Below are positions 20,160 through 32,560 of a DNA stretch of 64,000 nt, in pieces. Positions within the stretch are counted from its first letter, which is position 1, and each line of letters starts with the position of its first letter. Location of the stretch: positions 70,067,461-70,131,460 of the forward strand of contig CM042150.1 of NCBI GenBank assembly GCA_023376005.1, given 5' to 3'. The DNA is from Doryteuthis pealeii. Lineage: Eukaryota > Mollusca > Cephalopoda > Myopsida > Loliginidae. The notes beneath the pieces were generated by a model that made no database searches, had not been told where the DNA came from, and saw nothing but the letters and a program-made list of their open reading frames with translations. The translations under genes were made by a program, and so were the position numbers.

Positions 20160-21665
20160 GTACAGGGGGATAAAAATTCACTAACTCACAAGAAAAAATA
20201 AGCCACCTTATGTACATGGATGACATAAAAAAATTGCAAAAAATGAAAAAGAATTAGAAACCCTAGTACAAAACATTAGAATATATAGCCAAGATATAGG
20301 GATGGAATTCGGAACTGAAAAGTGTGCTATGCTAGTAATAAAACGAGGTGAAAGAAAATTAATGAACGGAATACAACTGCCAGGACACTGTAAAATCACT
20401 TAATGAAAACGAAAATTACAAATATTTAGGAATTTTAGAAGCAGATAATATCAATCAAGCAGAAATGAAAGTAAAAGTTAAAAAAGAATACCTCAGGAGA
20501 ACAAGGAAACTCCTAGAAACCAAGCTCAACTGCAGAAATCTTATCAAGGGAATAAATACCTGGGCCGTCCTCAGTATAAGATACTGGGTCATTCTTAAAA
20601 TGGACAAAATAAGAACTTAGACTAGAAAATTAATGACTATGCACAAGGCTCTACACCCTAGAGACGATAAAGATAGACTCTATGTATCAAGAAAGAGGGT
20701 GGAAGAGGTCTTCTTAATATAGGGGACTGCATAGAGTCCACAATCCAACAACTCGAAGGATACTCATAAAAGAGCAAAGATAGATTACTTCTGGCAGCCA
20801 ACAATAGCAAATGTAATATATGAACAAAGAGAAAAACAAAAACTAGAAAACAAAAATTGGCAGAAAAACAATTATATGAACACTTCAAATAACAAATCGG
20901 AGAGGTTGCACATAAAAAGACCTGGACATGGTTAAGAAGAGGAAACCTCAAAAGAGAAACGGAATCCCTAATAATTGCTGCACAAAATAATGCGATAAGG
21001 ACAAATTACATCAAAGCAAACATTGATAGGTCCCAACAAAACAGTAAATGTAGACAATGCGATGACAGAGATGAGACTGTAAACCATGTATTAAGTGAAT
21101 GTAGCAAACTATTACAACGGGAATACACAACTAGGTACGACTGGGTTGAGAAAGGAATCCACTGGGAATTATGCAAAAAACTAAATTTTGACTATACAAC
21201 AAAATGGTATTTGCATAAACCAGACTCGAGAATGAAACGCATAAAATTCTCTGGGACTTCGAGATAAAGACGGATCACCCTATCCCAGCCAAGAGACCAG
21301 ACCTAGTGTTTATTAACAAAACAAAAAAAGAGAACTTGCCAACTGGTGGACTTTGCAGTTCCAGCAGATCATATGGTGAAGCTGAAGGAAAATGAAAAGA
21401 TAAATAGATAAATAGAGAATTGAAAAGGCTGTGGAATATGAGTGAAAATGATACCAATTGTAACGGTCCCAATAAACTTGGAAAAAAGACTGGAGGATCT
21501 AGGAATCAGGGGAAGAATTGAGACCATCCAGACTACTGCACTGCTGCAATCGGCTAGAATACACAGAATAGTCCTGGAGACCTGAGGAGACTTGTCGTCA
21601 CTCCGCCTCCAGTGAAATACCATCAGCTAACGCTGATGTGAAAAACACAAAAGAGTGAAAATAAT
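20160..21665 (+). mobile_element. LINE-A, longest copy: RT end to 3' tail
   Basis: Plus strand, many frameshifts. An RT motif LYMDD with KIFAKNEKELETLVQ lies near 20215-20260. It is followed by FGTEKCAMLV, LLETKLNCRNLI, MHKALHPRDDKDRLY, LLLAANN and RGNLKRETESLIIAAQ. A CCHC-like finger reads CRQCDDRDETVNHVLSEC near 21050, followed by HWELCKKLNFDYTTKWYLHK. A PD-(D/E)XK-like block follows with CQLVDFAVPADHMVK near 21340. The 3' end GRIETIQTTALLQSARI leads to an AAT tail at 21660. A CCHC finger followed by a restriction-like nuclease is known for R2/NeSL-type LINEs. I infer that class but cannot confirm it. Confidence 0.8.
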
Positions 21666-21669
21666 AATA

Positions 21670-22695
21670 ATAATTCATATATCTCTCTGTTTTTATATAA
21701 ACAACGTAAGTAGGTTAGAACAAAACGGAAACAACTTGCATATTTACCTCGAGAAATCCGCTTTCATCTCCCAAAAACAATAACGATTAAACAGAGCACT
21801 AACACCCGATTTATTCTTCCTCTCAACGACGTTTTTTACATAACATTTCTATCTGGTGGCTAAGATTCTTAAACATACTTTATAATTGTGAACATTTCCT
21901 ATTCAAAGAGACACATGATATTGCCAATCATATAATAAGTTATTGCATTAAAATATCTTCGAAAGGTTTCAAACATAGTCATGAGTTGGTAAGAATGGTG
22001 ATCTACCGTGAACTGTCCAACCGACAGTGATTTAACTACGCAGACAAAAATTGTATAATCACGTATTAGGTTCTATCCGAGCAAAATAGAATTAAATTAT
22101 TTGTGACGTGAAAATTCACCCGACTCACAGAACCTAAGCCAAAAGAACATATGTAGTTTGTAGAAACAAGTAGATATGTCAATTTGTGTATGTAAGTCTG
22201 AAAGAAAGTGAACAACTGCGAAAATATCTACATCTTCACAGAGAAACTAAGAACCTTTGAAACATGGGGATTCTAATTATACTCATCCTTACTGGAATTT
22301 TTTCAACAGTCATGAATATATTAGATTATTGAGAAATCTGAGGATATACTGAATTCATACAAATAATAGGATTACTAAAATCAGCTAGAATACTGGAATA
22401 TTAATGAAACCTCGTATCCAACATAAGATAACACTTGCTATTACAAAAAGTGTGGAACGCGAAAGTTAATGATTTCTTAGAGAGTTAACTTTAATAGTTG
22501 TCGCACTAGAAATGTAGCCCAAAATAGTATGGGCTAGATTAAATGAATTGGGTGTTTATACTGTACAGACTGCGAAATTGATGGTGTCTGAGAGGATATT
22601 GAGAAAGGTGCTCGTGATATGAAAAGGCTTGCTGTCATTCAATTTCTAGTGGTAATCTCCAGGCATCTAATGTAAGCATGTACATTTATGAATTA
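21670..22695. other. AT-rich stretch without recognised gene
   Basis: I find no family similarity, and only short open frames. Confidence 0.4.
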
Positions 22696-22699
22696 TGTC

Positions 22700-23120
22700 A
22701 CTCCTTGTCAGTTTTTCCTACCAGCAACAGCAGGGGGTCTTTCATTGATGTCTGAGGGATAGCAAGTCTCATCAGGTTTCCAAGACACTTCTGAACATTC
22801 TAGCCGATCTTAACATTGATGTTGACTGGATGAACTTGGTTATCCCCTGATTTTCCTGCAGTCTTTTTTCCCCGATCCTTTGTGAAATATACGAAGAATA
22901 TCAACTATAATTGGTACCAACATTACTCTCGTGTTACACCGTATTTTAGTTCTCTGATAAGGTTCAAGTATTTGTCTATCTTTTCGCTTTCTTTCATTTT
23001 CACTTTGTGGTCTATGGAAACGGCAAAATCCACTAGATGACAAGGTTTTTTTTTCTTGTTAATTAATACTATATTTTTCTTCTGGCCGGGATAAGGTGAT
23101 CCGTTTGTATCCAAGCGTAA
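22700..23120 (-). mobile_element. LINE-A 3' fragment
   Basis: Minus strand words include NKKKKPCHLVDFAVSIDHKV and MKESEKIDKYLNLIRELKYG, the endonuclease end of LINE-A, with a stop-rich far end near 22720. Confidence 0.75.
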
Positions 23121-23889
23121 TTATTAAAAGTAAATGAAAAAAAAAATGATAGTGGGTAAAAGTTAAATACAGATTTTAGAAAATCTGAAATGCAAAGGTG
23201 ACCCGATTAGCCAAATTCATTAAGACAGTAGAAATATTTCTAAAATCCTTCTGAGATATTAAAGTTCAGGATAAAAACTACAGTATTAAGAAAATGTGAA
23301 TTATATGCGGGAATCATGGAGAAAATTGATTTTTCTTATATTAAAACAATGGCCAACAGATAATCCGAGTACGAATATGTAATAATATCTTTTAAAAATC
23401 TAAAATTTTGGGCAAAGATAGTCACCTGATGTACCATTGATAATTCATCAGCAGCGGAGAAAATAGGCTGAATAAAAATTCATTAAAACAAAATCTAAAT
23501 AATGTAAACTAGAGGACAACTAAATATAATACAAATAATAAACAGACGGTTTTCGAATTTTGAGAAGATTTAATATCAGTGAACCTTCAACAAAATCCAC
23601 AACTAACAACTACAATAACAACTCGCTCTTTTCTTGACATTAGAAATAATAAGTATAAATTAAGAACAAACACGTCAAACGAATTTCGTTGTTTTCAAAT
23701 GTTTAATAAATTTTAGAAATCTACTCGTTTATTACAATTACTATCTCAATTTTGGTAAAACTTTATTTATTTATCTAGAATGATGTCATCTTCAACACGA
23801 TGATTGATATTTAATAAATATCTGTCGAACTTTTAAAATTATCTCATTTTACGGCAAAGCCCGTTGATTTAAACTGACCGAAATTTTAC
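23121..23889. other. AT-rich stretch without recognised gene
   Basis: I see nothing that I can name. A word 'cacctgatgtaccattgata' near 23425 is not part of a ribozyme fold. Confidence 0.35.
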
Positions 23890-24430
23890 AAAATTGCCCA
23901 GTCTTACTACAATAGAGATTATGTGTCGGTCAGTAAGCGAAACTACGTCACTACCGATGTCACAATCCTCTAATTTATTCATGTTATATTCTCAATGATT
24001 ATTAAATAATGTTCATTTAATTTTGATTAACATTTTATTTATTAACGATGACTCTATTTAAGTCTAGGTGAGTTAGATTTGCATCAAAATAGCCCATGTT
24101 ATTAATGCGTTTAAAATCCTGCAAAGGGTGTATATATCACCAAGAAATAAGTATATGGTGTGGATATTTTGCATAATGGTTTTGATAAAACCAGATTTAA
24201 TAAATAATAACTTGGTGTTATGGATTTATATTATTATTGTTTTATTTTCAAATGTATTAAAATAATCGTATGTATAATTTTATAAAGAAATCAATTAAAA
24301 TAAAATCAAAATAAGTGTAATCTTTTTATAAATGTTCTGATTTAGTTAGTCTTTCTAATTCAATATGATATTCTATAACATTAGAATTTGAATAATTGAG
24401 CCCGGAGAGTGCATATTTTTGCTAGTGATA
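23890..24430 (+). repeat. Dispersed repeat R2, copy 1
   Basis: Homologous over about 540 bp with 49790-50330 in the same orientation. Shared words are 'cgaaactacgtcact', 'aaaatagcccatgttatta', 'tttaaaatcctgcaa', 'tttagttagtctttctaatt' and 'cccggagagt'. It is non-coding and of unknown class. Confidence 0.8.
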
Positions 24431-24789
24431 ATAATGATAGCAATAATTGCCATTGTAATATATAGACTTCTGGTTTTGTGCCATATCTAAGTTATGCTTA
24501 GTAAATAACTATATATAAGTTTTTACTAACCGAGTTCCTTTAAAACAGTTTTTTTATAAAGACTCATCAACATTTTTATAATCCATTATTTTGAGACAAG
24601 AAAAAAAGGTCATGTCGTTCATTTTTAAAAGTCCAGCTGGTCATCATTGGCTTTGATTTTTTTTCTACCATAGTTCAGCATTTAAGAACTTGTCTTCTCC
24701 TAAAACACAAAGTCCATCACAGTTAGTTCGCGAGAGATAGAAAGAGAGATATACAGATAGCTCAATAGATATACAGACAGCTTGATAGA

Positions 24790-24871
24790 TTAATTTGTTT
24801 TTCCAGGTGGCCGGCTGGTTCGGCGTACTTTCTTGTTTGATCGGTTCTTTTTGTTTCGCGGATTGAGACGC
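24790..24871 (-). CDS. EGFR: Candidate terminal EGFR exon: basic tail and stop
   Basis: A strong acceptor (pyrimidine-rich tract, then TTCTTGCAG) precedes base 24871. The previous exon (42702-42566) ends two bases into a codon. In that phase this exon starts with the third base and reads about 27 codons, 11 Lys/Arg-rich (RLNPRNKKN, SNKKVRRTSRPP), to a TAA at 24792-24790. The preceding exon also ends in Lys/Arg (KKRGSKKDRKR), so the basic character continues across the junction. Microsatellite DNA follows the stop. If used, the protein would lack transmembrane and kinase parts and be secreted. It could be an unrelated exon or chance. Confidence 0.45.
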
Positions 24872-26300
24872 CTGCAAGAAGAATGGAAACAAAAGACCAA
24901 AACAATAAACAGAGAAAGAAAATTAATATTCATAATCATGACAAAAAGGTTTCAACAACGTCTTCAAATTTAATCTTTGCTTCAATGTTTAAATAAAATT
25001 CAATTTCTAAATGGCTGATGTGAGATCACGTGATACATATAATACCCTAATTCTGTATTACTTACATTGATTCTGTCTACTGGGAACCCTTTTTGAGTCA
25101 ATTTGTAATGTATTTCAATATTCAAATCATATGCAGTTTATTTCTATTATAAAATTATTTTTAAATTATTTATATTATTCATGCATTCATTTTATTCAGC
25201 TAGTTACCCTTGCATTTATTTCTCAGTGCTGACAATCCATTTCTTTATTTTGGATTAACTTCTATAGCCAAATATTTTACATTGTATTTCTGTAGCAAAA
25301 TTATAAGGAATGAATTTCTATACTTAAACCTTTAAAAACAATTTCCTTGCGTATCTAATAACCATTTTCTATTTGTAACGGTTGTATTAATTACTGATGA
25401 TTTTCAGTAAACAGCATAGATTTTCAGTGAACAGCATAGATAAACAAACTGAGATCGATTGATCTCTAGGTAGATAGATAGATAGATAGATACTCGAGTA
25501 ATGAAGAACTTCAATTAACGACCCCTAATTTTTTTATCTGCAAATAGGTATCATCATATATTGCGTTTCATGAACGATTCCTTACTTCTGACTATGTTAA
25601 CCTACAAAATATTTCTTCATCATCCAAATAGAAAACATTCAAACACATGATTCTTGTAGCAGTTGTTTTTTTAAAAATTCACCGTATTGCTTATCTCGCC
25701 TCACAAATCAGTGTCCTCCGTTCACGTGGCTTGCTTTTTCATTGAGCTATTTCCTCACGCATGCAAATCACCGATGGTATTAAAAGGACTTGTTACACTG
25801 CAGGGATGGATTTGCAAATGGCGACCGTAACGGAACAAATCAAACATCGAGGACGCTTAGCATTGGATAAGTTTGTACCCTTCAGTCTCACTTCACTACA
25901 ACTTATTTATACTTTCAAAACTATAGTAATACAAGCAATACCGTAAATATAAAAATGTAGTATATACCTTGTTAAAGCCTACCGTGTTTACTTGGAAGCT
26001 AATGCCGTTTTCTTTTGCAAGTTTGTTTACTATTTATAATATTTGTACATATTATATTCACAGGTGATATAGATAGTAAACTATGATAGGTAAAACAATT
26101 TATTCTCTTAACTAATAACCTTTGCTTAGGTATAGTTTTAAAAAAAAGTTACAACAAGGTCACGCCTAAAAACAAAGTAATCTTCGGCATTTAAAAATGT
26201 ATCTCGTCTAATGAACGACCTCTCGTTTTTGAAGTGAAAGATTAGACTCAAAAAGTCGTTCATTACATACATACATACATACATCATACAACAACAAAAA
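24872..26300 (-). other. Part of the putative 17.7-kb EGFR intron, AT-rich
   Basis: No exon is recognised here on either strand. There is a small GATA tract near 25470 and a 61-codon plus-strand frame at 25761 with no family similarity. Confidence 0.4.
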
Positions 26301-26301
26301 A

Positions 26302-26337
26302 TGATAGATAGATAGATAAATAGATATGAATACACTG

Positions 26338-26379
<42 letters not shown>

Positions 26380-26380
26380 A
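26302..26380. repeat. (GATA)n microsatellite, interrupted
   Basis: Four-base GATA units appear at 26302-26325 and again at 26338-26380. Confidence 0.93.
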
Positions 26381-26891
26381 AGAATCTACATGTCTCTTAT
26401 TCCTTGTCAAATGAATGTTTCTGGTATGATCCGGCCCGTTAACTTGCTATGCAAAGCTGCATCATCCAGTCCTCTTAATGTACAGCCACTGCATGACGCA
26501 GTTGCCTTTCACAGCAATATATTGGTCCATTTGCCGTGCCCTCTGCAATAAAACCAACATGATGTAATGTCAAGGATCGAGAATGGCTTTTGAGAAGCCA
26601 TAGATCTTTTCTAGGCCTGTTGGCAGGATCAAACTGGAGAATCAACAAGTGTGAAATGACAAAATGGACCAGAGGGATTGGAAAATTGTTCAAACGTCTG
26701 CAGAGAACTCACTACTTTTGTATTCTTTAAAAATAGAATCGTTCGAAAATGGAATCAAGGGAAATAAATTATTAAACATTGTCCGTTTCGTGTGACATGA
26801 CAAATTAATGTGGGTCAAAAAGGCCAGTTGGAAAATCTCAAGGTAGTCTTCCCAAAAGAGGAAGAAAAGAGGACGAAAGAAATTCACCAAA

Positions 26892-26893
<2 letters not shown>

Positions 26894-26949
<56 letters not shown>
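26894..26949. repeat. (TA)n microsatellite
   Basis: About 28 TA units. A (TG)n tract lies at 27055-27097 and another (TA)n at 27855-27908. Each is repeated in segment copy 2 at 31497-31551, 31654-31699 and 32463-32522. Confidence 0.95.
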
Positions 26950-26952
<3 letters not shown>

Positions 26953-27050
26953 TGCTATATTTATAAATGAAGACTTCTGAATATCGTGATAGACCATATA
27001 GTGTCACAGAGCTTGGTGACTGTCAGTTTTCTAGTCAATAAGATCACGCA

Positions 27051-27098
<48 letters not shown>

Positions 27099-27307
27099 CA
27101 AATAATACTTATTGAATGTGATGAATAAGAGACGTTATATTATTTTTCTATTCCCCAATTCCTGTGTCCTGAGAACACTTCGACCATTCTTCAACCCACA
27201 ACCAACATTTGTAAATAAATCACTATCATTGGGGATTTTAAGTAGAATCGATTATTTGAGTGCCTGATACATCATGTTGAGTGTAGTTACGATGAATGTA
27301 TTTAGTA

Positions 27308-27537
27308 TGAGGGCTTTAGCTCCGTCGGTAGAGCGCCCGCCTCGGAATCGCAAGGATCCGGGTTCGATACCGGTCCCCACCAACTCAGAGCATGATCTGT
27401 GCGGTAAGTTGGGAGCCAGTGTGGCGCTCAACATCAACAAGAAAACAATCGTCCTGGTCTAGCTCTAGCGAAAAGGGTATTGACTCCCTCGCCGTCCGAC
27501 TGATACCGACAAAAGCCACTCCGCCAAATTTACTTAC
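27308..27537 (+). mobile_element. tRNA-derived SINE (segment copy 1)
   Basis: Head 'ggctttagctccgtcggtag' with A box, B box 'gggttcgatacc' at 27360-27371, tRNA-unrelated body 'gatctgtgcggtaa' and 'ctggtctagctctagcgaaa', and end 'ccaaatttacttac'. It is less diverged than the copy at 3195, so probably younger. Confidence 0.9.
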
Positions 27538-27851
27538 TTTATGAGAGGGTTAGCAGATGAAAACTAGCTAAGAAATGCATTTGGAAAAATGAAAATTTAC
27601 CAATCCATATTCCTACTTGTCTTTTTGTGTTTTAAGCGCAGTGTCAAATTGTATTTTTGTATTTTGCAATAAATAAAACGGGTTGAGGTGCTGGGTTCTG
27701 TCAGGCAGAAATTATAAAATTGCATATGGTCCAAACATCATAATTTGACCATTTTCTGGCTACCATGAAGGACAGCAATGAGAAATATGTGTAAATATCT
27801 TTTACCTTGGAAATTGTTTTTTATTATATCAAATAATTAATAAATACCGAA

Positions 27852-27910
<59 letters not shown>

Positions 27911-27959
27911 ATAATATAGTGTGGTATATTTATAAGTAAATAGTGTTAAAATCGTGGAG

Positions 27960-30560
27960 AGAGCATGTATATTTGAATTAGGGTCATTTTGCCATCACGC
28001 AGCTGACCGTAAAAGAGTTGCTTTTGGCAATCTAGCATTACTCATACGTACAACATGACCTGTCCAACGCATTTGAGCCGTTATGATAAGAGTTTCAATG
28101 CTTGAGCATCCTGCCCTTGCAAGGACTTCTGTGTTAGGTGTGTTGGAATTCCACTTGATGTTTAGAATGCGTCTCAAACATTCCTGATGAAAGTGTTCAA
28201 GAATTTTCAAATGTCTTCTAAACAATGTCCATGTTTCCGAGGAGTACAATAGAATACTCAACACGCAGGACCTATAAACATTCAATTTTGTTTTATGGGT
28301 AATGTCGGTACTAGATCATAACCGTTTTTCGAGCGTTCCATAGGCCACAGATGCCTTCTTGATGCGCCGGTGAATCTCAGCATCCAAAGATCCATCACAA
28401 GTTAGTGTATTTTCCAAGTATGTGAAAGACTCAACAACATCCAGACAAGTACCATGAATGGCTATTGTTGGTTTGATATATGGTTCACCTTTTACGGGGG
28501 TGAACATTACTTTTGTCTTTGTCAAGCTTATTTTTAATCCAAAAGCAGAGCACGAGGCAGCAAAAAGGTTCACAATATCTTGAACATCCTCCTCAGTGTG
28601 AGCCAGAAAGTCAACATCATCGGCATAAATCTGATAAGCGTATAGGATGTCTTTGATTTGAAGTTAAATCTTCTCAAGTAAAAACTCTTCCTGTGGTTCT
28701 AAATTCTAAGAGGATGCCTTTCTCACAATGTTGGGATGCATGAGATAATATTACAGAAAAGAATATTGAGAATAGTGTTGGGGCCAAGACATCTCCCTGC
28801 TTAACCCCGTTATCTATAGGTATTTCATCCGACAATCTACCACTCATGACAATTCTAGCTTTCATACCATTGTGCAACCGCTTGAGTACATTCACAAATA
28901 CGGTGGGCACCAACTTTACCCAACATAGTCCAAAGTGCATCCCTGTTGACTGTATCAAAGCTTTCGTCAAATCGACAAAAACCTGATACAGGGGACCCGT
29001 TGCTCAATATACTTCTCTTGTACTTGCTAGCCGAAAATATCATGTCGTTTGTTCCTCTGTCAGACCTAAAACCACTTTGTGATTCAGGAATGACTACGGG
29101 CAAATGTAAAAAAGCAATCGATTCAACAAGATTCTTGAGAGAACCTTGCTAACAGCACTCAGAAGTGTGATTCCACGCTAGTTATCACAACTACCTTATC
29201 TCCTTTGCCCTTATATAAACACACCAAAACATCATCAACCCATTCATTTGGTAGAGGAGAACCATTCCAACATTGAGTTAGGAGATCAAACAGAGCAAGA
29301 TTGACATTAAAACTGTTTAGCTTCAACAGTTCCACTAGAAGCCCATCCAAACCTGGCGCCCTACCAGAATTAATTTGTTTGATAGCCATTTCAAATTCTG
29401 TAAAGTTGGTAAATGGTCCATCTCATATTGGTCTCCTGTTGAGGAAGACTCTGCAGAACGCCAGCACTGACTACTGAAGGGTTATTAAATAAATCCGAGA
29501 GTGTTGTTGCCATCGTTGAAGGATTTTTTCGGGTTCTTTAATCAAGGTGATGTTGTCTTTTGACCTTAGCGGAGCAATGGAAGAAGTTAATGGACCGAAA
29601 ACTGTACGCATGAGGCTATAGAACAGTTTTAGGTCCTTTTTATTAAAGGCCTTCTGGATTTCAGAGGAGATATTAGACCACATCTCATTTTTCATCCTCT
29701 TATTTCACGCTGTAATAGCTGCTTAAACTCACTATATTTCTTCAGGTAGACAGTCTGAGATATGACTTACTATGAAGTGTACTTATAAAATAAGTTCTTT
29801 TCTTTTCAAGTAATTGACTTATGGCAACTACATTGTCATCAAACCAGTCTTGATGTTTCCTGACTCTGAAACCAGAACAGCTGCACCAGTGAAATAAACT
29901 TGGTCTCTAAAGTTATCCCATGTGCCATTAAACTCCAGACTGTCAAGATGTTTAATCAGTCTTCTTTTCACTTCCATTTGCTTGACCTTGTTTAAATCTA
30001 GCACCTTGGTGTTTTACTCCAGGCATGCGAGTCTTTTTTCGAACACGGAGTTTAAATTTACCTCGCACTAAACTGTGATCTGTGTCGCACTCTACACTAC
30101 GCATAACACGCACATTACAGACATCACTAATATCACGGCGACGAGTTATGATGAAATCAATCATATGGCCATGTTTTGATCTTGTGGGTCCAAGTAATTT
30201 TATGGATAAGTTTTTGACGGAAAAGAGTATTACAAATGGTTAAATTGGGCTCAGAACAGAACTCAAGTAGTTTCAGTCCATTCAGATTTACCCACAATAC
30301 CATAACGACCAAGTGCATTCCATATCTCAAATTCTGCCAACGCGTGCATTAAAAATCTCCGAGTATAATCAACTTCTCCTCCTTTGGTGTAGAGACAATA
30401 GCAGTGGCTTACCAACCAAAGAGTTTATAGCCCGTTGATAGTTCTGTCAACTGATCTTCATCTGACAATCGGTTTCCGATAGAGCAGCAATATCAATCTG
30501 TAATCTCTGAACTTCCTTTGTCACAAGTGCTGTTCTTCTTTCCGGGCGATCTGAATAATT
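27960..30560 (-). mobile_element. LINE-B (segment copy 1), AP-endonuclease LINE, broken
   Basis: Same element as at 32561-35200 but chopped into several short frames by one-base indels. Recognisable parts, 5' to 3' on the minus strand: endonuclease end (MIDFIITRRRDISDVC near 30160), linker (29695-29471), RT (GRAPGLDGLLVELLKL near 29350, SGFRSDRGTNDMIF near 29080, GVKQGDVLAPTLFSIFF near 28800), YADD near 28620, and the C-terminal RWTGHVVRMSNARLPK near 28060. Confidence 0.9.
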
Positions 30561-30699
30561 ACGGTCTAACAAAGTTAATATACACATATACATACATACA
30601 TACACCCATACATATATACACATACATATATATATATGCATATATATATATATAATATATATATTCCATGAAAGATAATAATCATAATAAAGAAGAAAT

Positions 30700-31224
30700 T
30701 TTATAATCCTAATATAGTAACAGTAGTAAAAAACAATAATATAAATAAGGAATAAAGAATAAAGATAAGAACTAGGGGCTACTATTGGATATTGGGGATT
30801 TAATAACGTTATATCTGGAATTTCACTTTGTGTCTGAACTTGCTATCAGTTCATTACGTTTGTTCAGTAGTTTTCTAGAGTTCTTAAGCAATATCATCTC
30901 TATTTTTTCCTATATGCAAAGTGGGCATTTACCTTTGAAATTTGTGGCCGAGTTAGAGGTTCGGACTATTTTCCATTTAACCACCGGATCGTTGTTGGAG
31001 TTCTGAATGGACCAGTAATGCTTGGAGAATTCGTTTGGTTAGATAATGGGTTGTTTGAAGGAATGCCTGTGGGTGTAGTACCTTTGTTTAAAGGTCCGCA
31101 GTAATTCTGAGGTAGTGCATGGTGTTTCCGGATCGTTCTAGCTGATATTTGGGCTTCATATACTATGTTGCTTCCTAGACAGTTTCTATCTAAGGGCATA
31201 GTTGAGTGTATCTAACGTGGCATT
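30700..31224 (-). mobile_element. Penelope-like element endonuclease end (segment copy 1)
   Basis: Minus strand: PLDRNCLGSNIVYEAQISA followed by shifted pieces of the GIY-YIG-type region described at 35420-36198. Cut at the duplication junction. Confidence 0.8.
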
Positions 31225-31496
31225 TTGGCAGGATCAAACTGGAGAATCAACAAGTGTGAAAATGACAAAATAAGACCAGAGGGATTGGAAAATTGTTCAA
31301 ACGTCTGCAGAGACTCACTACTTTTGTATTCTTTAAAAATAGAATCGTTCGAAAATGGAATCAAGGGAAAAATTATTAAACATTGTCCGTTTCGTGTGAC
31401 ATGAAAAATTAATGTGGGTCAAAAAGGCCAGTTGGAAATCTCAAGGTAGTCTTCCAAAAAGAGGAAGAAAAGAGGACGAAAGAAATTCACCAAAGC

Positions 31497-31528
<32 letters not shown>

Positions 31529-31651
31529 TATATATATATAATATATATATTGTTTGCTATATTTATAAATGAAGACTTCTGATATCGGTGATAGACCATA
31601 TAGTGTCACAGAGCTTGGTGACTGTCAGTTTCTAGTCAATAAGATCACGCA

Positions 31652-31699
<48 letters not shown>

Positions 31700-31911
31700 C
31701 AAATAATACTTATTGAAGTGATGAATAAAGAGACGTTATATTTATTTTCTATTCCCCAATTCCTGTGTCCTGAGAACACTTCGACCATTCTTCAACCCAC
31801 AACCAACATTTGTAAATAAATCACTATCATTGGGGATTTTAAGTAGAATCGATTATTTGAGTGCCTGATACATCATGTTGAGTGTAGTTACGATGAATGT
31901 ATTTAGTATGA

Positions 31912-32143
31912 GGGCTTTAGCTCCGTCGGTAGAGCGCCCGCCTCGGAATCGCAAGGATCCGGGTTCGATACCGGTCCCCACCAACTCAGAGCATGATCTG
32001 TGCGGTAAAGTTGGGAGCCAGTGTGGCGCTCAACATCAACAAGAAAACAATCGTCCTGGTCTAGCTCTAGCGAAAAGGGTATTGACTCCCTCGCCGTCCG
32101 ACTGATACCGACAAAAGGCCACTCCGCCAAATTTACTTACTTT
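31912..32143 (+). mobile_element. tRNA-derived SINE (segment copy 2)
   Basis: Identical in layout to 27308-27537, with two one-base differences in homopolymers (gtaaagtt, aaaaggcc). Confidence 0.9.
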
Positions 32144-32460
32144 ATGAGAGGGTTAGCAGATGAAAACTAGCTAAGAAATGCATTTGGAAAAATGAAAATT
32201 TACCAATCCATATTCCTACTTGTCTTTTTGTGTTTTAAGCGCAGTGTCAAATTGTATTTTTGTATTTTGCAATAAATAAAACGGGTTGAGGTGCTGGGTT
32301 CTGTCAGGCAGAAATTATAAAATTGCATATGGTCCAAACATCATAATTTGACCATTTTCTGGCTACCATGAAGGACAGCAATGAGAAATATGTGTACAAA
32401 TATCTTTTACCTTGGAAATTGTTTTTTTATTATAATCAAATAATTAATAAATACACCGAA

Positions 32461-32513
<53 letters not shown>

Positions 32514-32560
32514 TATATATATTGATAATATAGTGTGGTATATTTATAAGTAAAATAGTG

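Larger units (their letters stand above)
26620..31224. repeat. Segment copy 1 of a 4.6-kb tandem duplication
   Basis: Begins 'ttggcaggatcaaactgg' and ends 'tctaacgtggcattt', directly joined to copy 2 at 31225. Order in both copies: (TA)n, (TG)n, SINE, (TA)n, LINE-B on minus strand, (TA)n, Penelope endonuclease on minus strand. Copy 1 is shorter by about 45 bp. Most differences are one-base losses in homopolymers and two-base losses in TA runs. Confidence 0.93.

Noticed and set aside
23425..23470. Possible hammerhead (contains reverse complement of CUGAUGA)
   Set aside because: No GAAA at the right distance and no pairing stems.
24665..24892. The 75-codon minus frame containing QSAKQKEPIKQ as the EGFR exon frame
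   Set aside because: It is in a different phase from that required by the 42566 donor. The phase-compatible frame is the basic one ending at 24790.
27308..27380. Functional tRNA gene
   Set aside because: The tRNA-like head has no closed acceptor stem, is followed by the conserved SINE body and is repeated at four loci.
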